A stretch of DNA of 64,000 nt from the NCBI GenBank assembly GCA_013374015.1, contig BLLL01000006.1, positions 1-64,000 of the forward strand, read 5' to 3'. The stretch's first letter is position 1. Each line of letters opens with the position of its first letter. Positions 17,673-26,205 of the stretch are shown here, piece after piece. The translations under genes were made by a program, and so were the position numbers. Below the pieces are notes generated by a model. The model was given only the letters and a program-made list of their open reading frames with translations, searched no databases and was not told the DNA's origin. This stretch comes from Candidatus Desulfovibrio kirbyi (lineage in GTDB: Bacteria; Desulfobacterota; Desulfovibrionia; Desulfovibrionales; Desulfovibrionaceae).

Positions 17673-18617
17673 TCACAGCCCGTGAACACGCACAGAATAT
17701 TTACGCAAAAAATCCGTCGGCAGATAGGTCAGTTTTGCCTGGCGCAGCCCTTCTTCATCCAGGTCCTGCGCGCGGTTTATATAGGTAAAGCCCGCGCCGG
17801 CATATTTTGAAAAAACGCAGTTTATTGTCTGGTACACACCGCGAAATCCGTTAAGCCCTTTTTCGTAATGTACGCCAAGGCTCTGGGCGTCCAGCCTTTC
17901 TCCAATGCTGAAGGCGACCATTTTTCCGTCAACATAGAGGGAACCACCCGTAAGTTCGCAAAAGCAGTTCCAGTGGCTCAGCACACGGTTGACAGCGTCG
18001 TTTTCCGCCTGAAGTGAAGGCGAATCTTCACAATCATGCCATTGACACCAAGTGTCCTGCACGGACAGCACGTCGTCAACCAGAGCGTCGTCAAGTCTGC
18101 GGTAGTCAACTTTGCCGTAGACTTTGATATAGCTGTTGTAGTGATTGCGTTTTTTGTGAAATCGGTTACCGGGCAGTGTGGCCAGTTCTTTCTGTTTGTA
18201 CAGATATTCCCACTGGCCGCGATCTTCTGTGGGCTGCACAAGGGCGGGCAGGGCTTTTTGCCATATTTGCACCAGAGTCTCCGGAATGCGGACGAACAGA
18301 CAGTCGCCGGAGGTTTGTAATTCCGGCGATTCTCCGTTCCCTCCGGATCTCGCGGGCGCGGCGCGCGGTAGTTTCTGCAGTGTCTGCGCCCAGTCCACAT
18401 TTGTCCAGTCTCCCACGGGCGCCCAGTACACATGCGCAGGCCGCCTCTGGCGTATCCAGCAAAGGCTTGCGTCAAAGAACCATTCAAGCCCGTAATGCTC
18501 CTGCCAGCCCCAGAGATTGGGAAGAGTGTAGTCCAGAGAGCGTTGGGGCGTCTTTTGCCAGAGCGCGTAAAATGCCTGACGGTTCTCCAGGCTGACCGGG
18601 GTAAAGGCGTCTGTCAT
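17673..18617 (-). CDS. DUF2156 protein (phosphatidylglycerol lysyltransferase C-terminal-like, GNAT fold)
   Basis: The 314-residue soluble protein resembles the catalytic part of aminoacyl-phosphatidylglycerol synthases, a GNAT-type acyltransferase fold, but has no membrane segments. Recognisable stretches are SLDYTLPNLWGWQEHYGLEW at the start, GNRFHKKRNHYNSYIKVYG near residue 150, GSLYVDGKMVAFSIGERLD, VHYEKGLNGFRGVYQTINC and YINRAQDLDEEGLRQAK. The substrate is unknown; a role in aminoacylating a lipid or peptide would be a guess. Its start follows the stop of the DUF362 gene by two bases, so the pair is one operon. Confidence 0.8.
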   Translation of the reverse strand: MTDAFTPVSLENRQAFYALWQKTPQRSLDYTLPNLWGWQEHYGLEWFFDASLCWIRQRRPAHVYWAPVGDWTNVDWAQTLQKLPRAAPARSGGNGESPELQTSGDCLFVRIPETLVQIWQKALPALVQPTEDRGQWEYLYKQKELATLPGNRFHKKRNHYNSYIKVYGKVDYRRLDDALVDDVLSVQDTWCQWHDCEDSPSLQAENDAVNRVLSHWNCFCELTGGSLYVDGKMVAFSIGERLDAQSLGVHYEKGLNGFRGVYQTINCVFSKYAGAGFTYINRAQDLDEEGLRQAKLTYLPTDFLRKYSVRVHGL

Positions 18618-18619
18618 GA

Positions 18620-19717
18620 TTATATTTTTTGCAGTGTGTATGCGCGGCTTCCCAAGCCGATTTCTTCGCCATAGCTCAGCTGTACTGGGCCGAATGTTTT
18701 TGGCCAGCGTGCCTTGAATTTGTCAAAATCTGTCTTGCCAGCCAGCGAAGGTTCCAGGCTCGGCGCTTTGTGGACAAGATCAAAACATGCCTGGTCAAGC
18801 GCCACAGGATCGCGTGAGGCCAGTATGCCGATGTCCGGCACAAGCAGCGCGTCGCTCCAGCCGGCACAGTCGCAGTCAGGGGTGACGCTGAGCGCAAAAT
18901 TGATGAAGCACACCCGCTTTGTCCGCCCCTTGACAACGCCCAGCGCGTATTCCGTCATGCGTTCGATAAAGGGACGCATCTCCGTGTTCCAGTCTGTGTC
19001 CACCGCCTTGACGGGGCACACGGTAATGCATTCAAAACAGCCGATGCAGCGCGCGGCGTCAAAGTGTGTTTTGCCTTCCGCGGAGCGCAACGCTTTTTGC
19101 GGACAGACGCTCACGCATCTGCCGCAGCCGGTACAATTTTTTTCAGTAAAAAGCACCTTTGTGGCGTGTTGCGCCCGTTTGCCGCGCACAGCCGCTCCGC
19201 CCATTGCCAGATTCTTGATCGCCCCGCCAAAGCCGGCCATTTCGTGTCCCTTGAAGTGTGAAAGCACTACCAGAGCTGGGGCACGGCGTATCTCCGTCGC
19301 GATAAAGACTTCTTTGAAGTGTTTTGCGTTGACGCGCACAGGCATATCGTTTTCGCCGTAGATGCCGTCGGCTATAATAACCGGAGCGTGCACAACAGAC
19401 GGGGCAAAGCCGTGCGCGTAGGCCGTTTGCAAATGGTCCACAGCGTTTTTGCGGCTGCCGGAATACAGTGTGGTTGTGTCTGTCAGAAAGGGTTTGCCTC
19501 CTGAATCAACAATTTTGTCAACAACTTGAGCCACAAAGGCGGGGTTGATGTGGGTGTCGTTGCCGTATTCGCCAAAATGGAGTTTGACAGCGGTCGGTTC
19601 GTTCTTTTTAATAATTTTTTTCAGGCCAAGCGCGTTGCAAAGACGCGCTATTTTGGCAATTTTGCTGTCACTGTGCGAGCGGGTGCGCGTGTCCGCATAA
19701 AAAACGGTTGAAGACAT
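18620..19717 (-). CDS. DUF362 protein with two [4Fe-4S] ferredoxin motifs
   Basis: The 365-residue protein has an N-terminal DUF362 domain (KLHFGEYGNDTHINPAFV, LTDTTTLYSGSRKNAVDHL, SHFKGHEMAGFGGAIKNLAMG). Two bacterial ferredoxin repeats lie near residues 195-240: CTGCGRCVSVCP and CIGCFECITVCP. The C-terminal part resumes DUF362 (PDIGILASRDPVALDQACFD). The family is abundant in anaerobes and probably handles electrons or metal cofactors; the reaction is unknown. ATG 19717 is chosen because GGAGGA sits five bases before it; the in-frame ATG at 19729 overlaps that ribosome site. It is divergent from hisD and heads an operon with the DUF2156 gene. Confidence 0.88.
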   Translation of the reverse strand: MSSTVFYADTRTRSHSDSKIAKIARLCNALGLKKIIKKNEPTAVKLHFGEYGNDTHINPAFVAQVVDKIVDSGGKPFLTDTTTLYSGSRKNAVDHLQTAYAHGFAPSVVHAPVIIADGIYGENDMPVRVNAKHFKEVFIATEIRRAPALVVLSHFKGHEMAGFGGAIKNLAMGGAAVRGKRAQHATKVLFTEKNCTGCGRCVSVCPQKALRSAEGKTHFDAARCIGCFECITVCPVKAVDTDWNTEMRPFIERMTEYALGVVKGRTKRVCFINFALSVTPDCDCAGWSDALLVPDIGILASRDPVALDQACFDLVHKAPSLEPSLAGKTDFDKFKARWPKTFGPVQLSYGEEIGLGSRAYTLQKI

Positions 19718-19870
19718 AGATTCCTCCATTCAGTTTCGTTAACAAGGCATGTACCCTATAATGCCAGTGTCTGCGTCTACAGGCAAGCCGGTAATTCGGC
19801 TTTTGCAGATTGTTTCTCGACAGCGCTGCGATTTTTTAGTAATGTAACCAATTGTTACGAGGAACACCAG

Positions 19871-21205
19871 ATGACATGTCGTATTCTTACCCTGCAAAAC
19901 GTCCAGGAATGGCGCAAAGCCGCGCAGTGGCTGCAGAGTCGCTGTACCAAAAGCGCCGGCGCTGAAAACGCGGTGCACGAGATTCTGTCGTCTGTGCGTG
20001 AAAAAGGTGACGAGGCACTGACAGACTATACCCGTCGTTTTGACTGTGAAGATTTTTCTCCGCCTTTTTTGGTGAGCGCGCAGGACATTGCCCGCGCCGC
20101 CGCCTCTGTTTCTGTTGAAGACCGTGAGCGTATCAGCGCCGCTGCAGCCAATATACGCGTTTTTCATGAATCACAGACAGAAAAATCCTGGTTTGTGACC
20201 CGTGAAGACGGCAGCATTCTGGGGCAGCGGATATTGCCCGTGGATTCCGCCGGCCTGTATGTGCCGGGCGGGCAGGGAGGGGACACGCCGCTTGTTTCCA
20301 GCCTCCTGATGGGCGCTGTGCCTGCACAGGTAGCCGGCGTGCCGCGCATTGCCGTCTGTACGCCGCCGCGCAAGGACGGCAGCGTGAATTCGCACATTCT
20401 GGCAGCGGCGCACCTGCTGGACATTGACGAAATCTACCGTGTGGGCAGCGCTTGGGCAGTGGCGGCGCTGGCCTTTGGCACACGGTCCATTGCGCCGGTG
20501 GATGTCGTAGCCGGCCCCGGCAACATATACGTGACAACGGCAAAGCGCATGGTGCAGGGGCATGTGGGTATAGACATGATCGCCGGGCCAAGCGAAATAT
20601 TGATTCTGGCTGATTCTTCGGCAAACCCGGCCTGGATTGCGGCGGACATGCTTTCTCAGGCCGAGCACGACCCCCTTGCCTCGGCGCTGTGTGTGACAGA
20701 CGATGCCAATCTGGCGGATTGTGTATATAAGGAGCTGGAACGCCAGTGTCTTACGTTGCCCAGATCGCAGATCGCCGGGCGTGCGCTTCTGGACTGGGGG
20801 GCCATTGTCATTGTGCCCTCCCCAAGCGTTGCGGTGGATATTGCAAACGCTGTCGCGCCGGAGCATCTGGAGGTCTGCATCCGTGACCCTTGGGCTGTGT
20901 TGCCGCGGATACGCCATGCGGGCGCTGTTTTTTTGGGCAGCTACAGCCCTGAATCGGCGGGGGATCATTTTGCCGGCCCCAATCATGTGCTGCCGACCAT
21001 GGGCACGGCGCGCTTTTCCTCGGGTCTTTCTGTGCAGACGTTTTGCAAAAAAACAAATATTATTGCAACATCACAAAATTTTTTGCTGCAACATTCACCA
21101 ACCATTGCCGCGCTGGCGCGTCTGGAGGGCCTGGAAGCCCATGCCCGGTCCGCTGAACTGCGCGGCAGGGCGGACGCCGGCAGATCTGTTGCAAACAAGG
21201 CGTAA
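19871..21205 (+). CDS. hisD: Histidinol dehydrogenase
   Basis: HisD oxidises L-histidinol to L-histidine in two NAD-dependent steps. The 444-residue protein has the family landmarks: VLPVDSAGLYVPGG-like motif (ILPVDSAGLYVPGGQGG) near 120, PVDVVAGPGNIYVTTAKR, GIDMIAGPSEILILAD, the metal-binding SQAEHDPLASA, EHLEV and AGDHFAGPNHVLPT. The start follows a GAGGAACACC-type site. purC begins two bases after its stop, so hisD-purC-fabI probably share a transcript. His and purine synthesis side by side reflects the shared AICAR link. Confidence 0.97.
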   Translation: MTCRILTLQNVQEWRKAAQWLQSRCTKSAGAENAVHEILSSVREKGDEALTDYTRRFDCEDFSPPFLVSAQDIARAAASVSVEDRERISAAAANIRVFHESQTEKSWFVTREDGSILGQRILPVDSAGLYVPGGQGGDTPLVSSLLMGAVPAQVAGVPRIAVCTPPRKDGSVNSHILAAAHLLDIDEIYRVGSAWAVAALAFGTRSIAPVDVVAGPGNIYVTTAKRMVQGHVGIDMIAGPSEILILADSSANPAWIAADMLSQAEHDPLASALCVTDDANLADCVYKELERQCLTLPRSQIAGRALLDWGAIVIVPSPSVAVDIANAVAPEHLEVCIRDPWAVLPRIRHAGAVFLGSYSPESAGDHFAGPNHVLPTMGTARFSSGLSVQTFCKKTNIIATSQNFLLQHSPTIAALARLEGLEAHARSAELRGRADAGRSVANKA

Positions 21206-21207
21206 CC

Positions 21208-22089
21208 ATGCAACCAGTTGTCAAAACAAATATAGACGTGTATCCGCTGCTTTGTCGCGGCAAGGTGCGCGATATTTATGAAGTGGACGAACGCACCCTG
21301 CTGATCGTTACTACAGACCGCATGTCGGCCTTTGATGTTGTCATGGACGAGCCTGTGCCCGGCAAGGGCAGGGTGCTGAACAACCTGACGCTGTTCTGGA
21401 TGCGGCAGTTTGCCCATATTGTGCCCAATCATCTGATTGAATGCGCTGTTGGCCGTTTCCCCAAGGTGCTGGCTCCTTTTGCAGATATGCTTGAAGGACG
21501 CGCCGTGCTTGTGCACAAAGCGAAACCTTTGCCGGTGGAATGTATTGTGCGCGGGTATATTACCGGTTCCGGCTGGAAAGACTATCAGGCAACGGGCAGC
21601 GTGTGCGGCATCTCCCTGCCTGTGAATTTACGCGAATCAGACAGGCTTGATCCCGCGATCTTTACCCCTTCAACCAAGGCCACCCTCGGTTGCCATGACG
21701 AAAATATCACAAAGGATCATGCGCGCAAGATTCTTGGCGAAGACATGGCCGCGCGGATTGAAAAAATTTCTCTGGCGCTGTATGAAGCGGGACGAACGCA
21801 CGCTGCCCGGCGCGGCATTATTGTGGCGGACACAAAATTTGAATTCGGCATGATTGACGGGCAGCCGCACCTTATTGACGAAGTGCTGACGCCGGATTCT
21901 TCCCGATTCTGGGCACAAGACACGTACAGCCCGGGTAAAAGTCAGCCAAGCTTTGACAAGCAGTATCTGCGTGACTGGCTGTCTGCGCAGCCCTGGAACA
22001 AACAGCCGCCACCACCGCGTCTGCCCGATGAGGTGGTTGATGCCACGGCCGCACGCTATCAGGAAGCATATGCCGCGTTGACTGGCTGA
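21208..22089 (+). CDS. purC: SAICAR synthase (phosphoribosylaminoimidazole-succinocarboxamide synthase)
   Basis: PurC joins aspartate to CAIR in purine synthesis with ATP. The 293-residue protein has GKVRDIYEVDERTLLIVTTD, SAFDVVMDEPVPGKG, VECIVRGYITGSGWKDYQ, ADTKFEFGMIDGQPHLIDEV and LTPDSSRFWAQDTY, all standard for the longer (yeast-like) SAICAR synthases of about 300 residues. It starts two bases after hisD. A 43-base gap with a strong ribosome site separates it from fabI. Confidence 0.97.
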   Translation: MQPVVKTNIDVYPLLCRGKVRDIYEVDERTLLIVTTDRMSAFDVVMDEPVPGKGRVLNNLTLFWMRQFAHIVPNHLIECAVGRFPKVLAPFADMLEGRAVLVHKAKPLPVECIVRGYITGSGWKDYQATGSVCGISLPVNLRESDRLDPAIFTPSTKATLGCHDENITKDHARKILGEDMAARIEKISLALYEAGRTHAARRGIIVADTKFEFGMIDGQPHLIDEVLTPDSSRFWAQDTYSPGKSQPSFDKQYLRDWLSAQPWNKQPPPPRLPDEVVDATAARYQEAYAALTG

Positions 22090-22132
22090 TCTGATCGGGA
22101 CAGGAGATTACGAATTGTCAGGAGGAGAAACT

Positions 22133-22897
22133 ATGTTGCTGAAAGGGAAAAAAGCCCTGATTTTCGGGCTTGCCAACAGCAAGAGTATTGCGTACGGCGT
22201 TGCGACGCGTTTTAGGGAACAGGGAGCGCGCCTTGCCTTCAACTATGTCGGCGAGGCCATCAAAAAACGTGTGGAGCCTCTGAGTGAAGAGCTTGACGGG
22301 GAGTACACCTTTCAGTGCGACGTGCGTGAAGACAGCCAGCTTGAAGCTGCGGCTGCCCTTGTGAAGGAAAAATGGGGACACGTTGACGTGCTGGTGCATT
22401 CTGTTGCCTTTGCCAATCGTGAGGATTTGACCGGTCGATACATCGACACCTCGCGTGAGGGATTTACGTTGGCGCTGAATATTTCAGCCTATTCGCTTAC
22501 GGGCATCTGCCGCGCTTTTGAGCCGCTGCTCTTGCCAGGCGCTTCGGTGATCACCATGACCTATCACGGTTCCACCCAGATTATCCCCGGCTACAATGTC
22601 ATGGGCGTTTCCAAGGCGGCGCTGGAAGCCTCGGTGCGCTATCTGGCGTACGATATGGGCAAGGGAGGTGTGCGCGTCAACGCCATCAGCTCCGGCCCCA
22701 TCAAAACGCTGGCCGCATCCGCTGTGGGCGGCCTCAAGGACATTTTTGTCCGCGTGGAGGAGAGCGCGCCCCTGCGCCGCAACGTCGCCACCGAGGATGT
22801 GGGCGGCGCGGCCGTTTTTCTGGCCTCGGATCTGTCGGGTGCCGTTACCGGCGGCGTGCACTATGTTGACTGCGGCTTCAGCCTTATGGGGATATAA
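22133..22897 (+). CDS. fabI: Enoyl-ACP reductase FabI
   Basis: FabI reduces trans-2-enoyl-ACP in the last step of each fatty-acid elongation round, using NAD(P)H. The 254-residue SDR-fold protein has GLANSKSIAYGVA at the nucleotide site, DVLVHSVAFANREDL, and the catalytic Tyr-x6-Lys in YNVMGVSKAALEASVRYLA. AGGAGGAG precedes ATG 22133; a TTG at 22115 in frame is rejected because it lies upstream of that site. The stop codon shares its last base with the ATG of a 31-residue ORF, suggesting coupling. Confidence 0.96.
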   Translation: MLLKGKKALIFGLANSKSIAYGVATRFREQGARLAFNYVGEAIKKRVEPLSEELDGEYTFQCDVREDSQLEAAAALVKEKWGHVDVLVHSVAFANREDLTGRYIDTSREGFTLALNISAYSLTGICRAFEPLLLPGASVITMTYHGSTQIIPGYNVMGVSKAALEASVRYLAYDMGKGGVRVNAISSGPIKTLAASAVGGLKDIFVRVEESAPLRRNVATEDVGGAAVFLASDLSGAVTGGVHYVDCGFSLMGI

Positions 22898-22992
22898 TGG
22901 ATTACGTGACCCTCAACGCCATCGGCATCGTGCTTATGTTCGCCTTTGGGCTGTGGGCTTTTTATATGGCCGGAAAACGGCGCAAGAAGTAG
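22897..22992 (+). CDS. 31-residue single-pass membrane peptide
   Basis: The ATG overlaps the last base of the fabI stop (TAATG). The product begins MDYVTLNAIGIVLMFAFGLW and ends in a basic tail (GKRRKK), giving one transmembrane helix at residues ~8-24 with a positive-inside C-terminus. It is followed after 10 bases by a second tiny membrane ORF with its own ribosome site. The layout resembles small subunits or stabilising peptides of membrane complexes. No homologue recognised. Confidence 0.5.
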   Translation: MDYVTLNAIGIVLMFAFGLWAFYMAGKRRKK

Positions 22993-23002
22993 GGGGAGCG
23001 CT

Positions 23003-23116
23003 ATGGTCTGGCTTGTTCTTGCTGTGGTGATCATTCCTCTGCTGGCGTTTCTGTTCTCAATGGCCGTCAGGGGGGCACGCCCTTTGGGAAAACCTGTCCG
23101 TGCGCCGAAAATGTAA
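23003..23116 (+). CDS. 37-residue single-pass membrane peptide
   Basis: ATG 23003 follows AGGGGGAG at good spacing. The product MVWLVLAVVIIPLLAFLFSM continues with AVRGARPLGKPVRAPKM: one N-terminal hydrophobic helix and a basic, Pro-rich tail. It lies 10 bases after the 31-residue ORF, so the two probably act together. The ribosome site and tandem layout support it; function is unknown. Confidence 0.5.
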   Translation: MVWLVLAVVIIPLLAFLFSMAVRGARPLGKPVRAPKM

Positions 23117-23250
23117 AGCATTTGCGCTGGCGCGAGAAAGATGACGCGCCGCCGGACGGCAGAAGGCCGATCGGCACATATTTGTAACAAATACGTATTT
23201 AGTTCTGTACGTAAAATAATTTTTTGTATATTCTGCGGCTTTGCGATTCA

Positions 23251-23343
23251 GGAGAGGTGTCCGAGCTTGGCCTAAGGAGCACGATTGGAAATCGTGTGGC
23301 GGCTAATCCCCGTCCGGGAGTTCGAATCTCCCTCTCTCCGCCA
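23251..23343 (+). tRNA. tRNA-Ser (GGA)
   Basis: The acceptor GGAGAGG pairs with CCTCTCC, discriminator G, CCA encoded. The anticodon loop TTGGAAA carries GGA, and a long variable arm (GTGGCGGCTAATCCCCGTCC) marks a class II tRNA. The 3' part is duplicated at 25044, making this the integration site of the following islet. Confidence 0.95.
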
Positions 23344-23365
23344 TATTTCAAGGGGTTACTGGAAA
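23283..23365 (+). repeat. 83-bp direct repeat, copy 1 (attachment site within tRNA-Ser)
   Basis: Identical base for base to 25044-25126. It covers the tRNA-Ser anticodon arm through CCA and 22 bases beyond, ending in TCAAGGGGTTACTGGAAA. This is the form expected of an attL/attR pair left by a tRNA-targeting tyrosine recombinase. The 12 bases TCAAGGGGTTAC also occur just after the initiator tRNA (30421-30432). Confidence 0.88.
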
Positions 23366-23431
23366 ACAGCAGCCCCTTTTCCATTTGCTTCTGGCTTGCT
23401 ATTGGTGATTTCAATGGCGCGCGCCTCTTTG

Positions 23432-23542
23432 TCACCACCGCGCCGCAAGGTCAACGTCATCCCACGTCAATTCGCGTAGTTCTGATATTCTGCCGGCAGT
23501 ATGGAGCAATGCTGTAAGAAAATCACGCTCAAACTGGTTAGC
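23432..23542 (-). pseudogene. Tyrosine-recombinase (phage integrase) fragment
   Basis: Translating the reverse strand gives NQFERDFLTALLHTAGRISE followed by LRELTWDDVDLAARW and a stop. This is the classic start of the integrase catalytic domain around the first active-site Arg (LHTGxRxSELxxLxWxDVD). A stop lies directly upstream, and no His-x-x-Arg or Tyr motif is seen downstream, so only about 37 residues survive. Its place just inside the tRNA-Ser attachment site fits the integrase of this islet, now decayed. Confidence 0.72.
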
Positions 23543-23855
23543 TCAATCAAGCGCTTTCCTGATATGGCTTGCTGGCGGAACATATCTGATATGTTTTTGT
23601 TGTGGGGAACGGTTCCACTTGGCGAGATGAATTTCCTGTCAAATATCCTTCGACATTCGCCAACAGGGGCTGCGAGTTTATTCCCTTTCGGTATTCTATT
23701 CGCTCACACGGCAATGATTATAGCCCAGAAATGGACAAAAATAAAGGCCAGTCTGACGGGTGGCGTTTCCGCCTGTTGGTGTTTTCAAGCACCATGAAAG
23801 CAAAGTACCCGTAAGGCGCGGTGAATGTCAAGATGTTTTGTCGGTAAAAATATGT
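23543..23855. other. Decayed part of the tRNA-Ser islet
   Basis: No convincing gene. A reverse-strand frame of about 65 residues without a good start runs over roughly 23520-23705, and several short forward frames overlap it. None shows a known motif. It may be further remains of the integrase gene or a lost cargo gene. Confidence 0.4.
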
Positions 23856-24938
23856 TTATTTTTTGCCATCAACACGCTTCGCAGCCGCGGTCAACTTATC
23901 CTTCAGCGGATAAATATCTTCCACATATTGAATGGGAAACTTTTCACCCGAATCTGTTATGAAAATCACGATATGCGCGTTTTGCCCTATATTGGGGTCG
24001 CCCTCATTCCATGTGCCAAAATTATGCAGTCTGCATATTGTTTTGCGGTTATTATTATCAAGAAGGATTCCGCAATATGTCTTCTGGTCACGCATGTAAA
24101 TGCGGGCAACGTCAATAGTGTCATGCAACAACGTCCTTACTGTAACATATGCCCATGTTTCAGTATTTGTTGTAAATATCCCTTCTGTATCTGCAATATT
24201 TGCGGAAAGGCTCTTTGTGCGCGGTTGAACCTTGGATAATTCAAGGCGGCGGTTCATGTAGTTGTCAAGGTAGCTATTCAATGCGTCTGTAACTATCGGC
24301 CTATAGTATGTCAGGGCGTTAGCTGTGATTCGCACACCACCAGCGGAACGCGCTATGAAGAAACGCACAAAATCATCAGAAGGTTTTTTGATTTCATCTC
24401 CAATCAGTCGCTGTATGATGCTAAATATTTGCAATCGTGCGCCAGCATTGGAAACTTCTTCAATATTCCATCCGTGTTTTGTTATGTGATTTAAGTGTGG
24501 TATTAGCTGTGAGTCGAAATTCAGAATATCAAATTCAATGAATGGCTCATCGTCCATAATATTCTTTTCTCGAATATCCGAGTAGATGTTGTATTGTATG
24601 CCGTTTGTCAGGATACCGATATGCGCAGACGTGTGGGCGGCGAAGTACCTGCGGAGCTGAGCACATTTATCCTTGTCCAGTCTGACGTCGCAAGCCTTGC
24701 ACTCGATAAGAATAATCGGCTTGTTGTCTTGTATAATCGCATAATCTATTTTTTCTCGTCCTTTTTTGCCTGCATCAGAAACAAATTCAGCCGATACTTC
24801 AAACGGATCGTGAATGTCATACCCAAGCGCCCCTATAAACGGGAGTATCATGGCGTGTTTTGTCTGTTCTTCGTTCAAGTTTTTTGAGGCATACCGGCGT
24901 ATCTTTGCGGCGATTTCTTCAATATGCAGGATTTCCAT
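23856..24938 (-). CDS. HsdR N-terminal-type nuclease domain protein (solitary)
   Basis: The 360-residue protein has the type I restriction HsdR N-terminal PD-(D/E)XK fold: ALGYDIHDPFEVSAEF, then KIDYAIIQDNKPIILIECKA, giving catalytic Asp65, Glu79 and Lys81. The C-terminal ~200 residues have no helicase motifs; they look like a separate binding domain, ending in a charged stretch. ATG 24938 is chosen for CGGAG seven bases upstream; an in-frame start at 24980 lacks one. It is the only intact gene between the 83-bp repeats, and its AT-rich codons differ from the flanks. Similar solitary proteins are often labelled type I restriction enzyme R protein N-terminal domain; a defence role is inference. 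Confidence 0.78.
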   Translation of the reverse strand: MEILHIEEIAAKIRRYASKNLNEEQTKHAMILPFIGALGYDIHDPFEVSAEFVSDAGKKGREKIDYAIIQDNKPIILIECKACDVRLDKDKCAQLRRYFAAHTSAHIGILTNGIQYNIYSDIREKNIMDDEPFIEFDILNFDSQLIPHLNHITKHGWNIEEVSNAGARLQIFSIIQRLIGDEIKKPSDDFVRFFIARSAGGVRITANALTYYRPIVTDALNSYLDNYMNRRLELSKVQPRTKSLSANIADTEGIFTTNTETWAYVTVRTLLHDTIDVARIYMRDQKTYCGILLDNNNRKTICRLHNFGTWNEGDPNIGQNAHIVIFITDSGEKFPIQYVEDIYPLKDKLTAAAKRVDGKK

Positions 24939-25043
24939 AGAATTGCTCCGTTGAGAGGTTATTTGGTGCTGACCCGTCACTTGACGCCATTACTCATTTA
25001 CAGGTTTATGCCCTACACCCTAAGTCAACCCTTCTTCCTCAAG

Positions 25044-25126
25044 GATTGGAAATCGTGTGGCGGCTAATCCCCGTCCGGGAGTTCGAATCTCCCTCTCTCC
25101 GCCATATTTCAAGGGGTTACTGGAAA
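25044..25126 (+). repeat. 83-bp direct repeat, copy 2 (far attachment site of the tRNA-Ser islet)
   Basis: An exact copy of 23283-23365, containing the 3' two thirds of tRNA-Ser and its flank but no 5' half, so it is not a functional tRNA. It closes the 1.7-kb islet. Confidence 0.88.
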
Positions 25127-25159
25127 GCTGCCATGCTATTTTCGCCTTCCGACATATTT

Positions 25160-26053
25160 TCAACCCTGCGCCACAAGATACAACTGGGAAAGCACCAGCA
25201 TCACCATCACCAAAAGCAGGGGGGAAAAACTCAACAGGGTTTGCGCCCATGTGAGCCGTAGCGCGCTACGGCATCCCGCCACCATGCAGGCGATGCTCCA
25301 AACAAAGCCCACAAACGTGCCGAGCAATGGGACTACGGCCAATAATAAAGGCGCGGCGCTGTAAGACACCACCTGAAATGTCAGCGAAAAATCAGCCTGC
25401 TTCGGCGTAGCGAACCTGCAGGCCAAATGTATGAGAGCGGAAAAAAAATATAATTGTAAAACCATCATGAAAACTCTGAACAGAATCGCCATAACCGAGC
25501 TTGTTTCCGGGGCCAGCGCAAGCAGCATTTTTGCCAGTTGCGGATCAGAAGCGGCAGCCGGTCCAAGGGCGGACAGCAGCGCCTCACCCCAAAAACGCTC
25601 TGCCACGGCCTGCAGAAAACCGACAATAACATAAAACGTCAACTCCCGCATCTGCCCCGTGCGTGGAGAAAGCGCGGCAAAAAACTGCGGCGCGGCAAAC
25701 ATGACCCGCATGACCGTCTGATAAAAGGCGGCAAACCAGCCGTGTCCACCCGGAGCATCCTGCCAAGGATTGACATGTTCAGAGCGTTCAGTCTCTGTCC
25801 GGTCTTCGTTTTCCAGACGCGCGGCCTCACGGGCGTATGCCTCGGCCACCAGTCGCCTCTCGTCTTCAGCCCTCTGGTCTGCGGGCTGTTCAGGGCGGCG
25901 CTCGGGCGGCGCCAGCTCGTCAACAGACGAAGACGCCGACGAAAAACGAAACCGGCAGGCGCATTCCGGACACGTGGCAATGACGGCGCGGGCGGGCAAA
26001 CGGTATTTGGACATATCACGGGCAAAGCCGCATTGAGGACAAACAATCTCCAC
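25160..26053 (-). CDS. Zinc-ribbon and Yip1-domain membrane protein
   Basis: The N-terminus has an MJ0042-type zinc ribbon (CPQCGF ... CPECACRFRF, two CxxC pairs at residues ~5-35). A charged, Glu/Arg-rich linker (~45-105) and a C-terminal domain with about five hydrophobic helices (~125-297) follow, resembling Yip1/YIF1 membrane proteins. GTG 26053 is preferred because GAGGAG lies six bases upstream and the zinc ribbon follows at once; longer ATG starts at 26074 or 26146 add no motif. Its function is unknown in bacteria. It is divergent from argD. Confidence 0.75.
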   Translation of the reverse strand: MEIVCPQCGFARDMSKYRLPARAVIATCPECACRFRFSSASSSVDELAPPERRPEQPADQRAEDERRLVAEAYAREAARLENEDRTETERSEHVNPWQDAPGGHGWFAAFYQTVMRVMFAAPQFFAALSPRTGQMRELTFYVIVGFLQAVAERFWGEALLSALGPAAASDPQLAKMLLALAPETSSVMAILFRVFMMVLQLYFFSALIHLACRFATPKQADFSLTFQVVSYSAAPLLLAVVPLLGTFVGFVWSIACMVAGCRSALRLTWAQTLLSFSPLLLVMVMLVLSQLYLVAQG

Positions 26054-26205
26054 GCAATACTCCTCAAACAACATGTTAGCTACAGCAACATAGCACGCCA
26101 TCGACATAACAGCAAGAATCTCGAAATAACAATTTGCTATCGACACGTTTTGATGACAAAATATAGTTCATACATTCACCACTTGCCCAATGAAGGAACG
26201 CCGCA

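Noticed and set aside
23199..23438. Reverse ORF across tRNA-Ser (contains GGEREIRTPGRGLAATRFP)
   Set aside because: This is the familiar spurious protein read from tRNA-Ser antisense; the same applies to the copy at 25020-25250.
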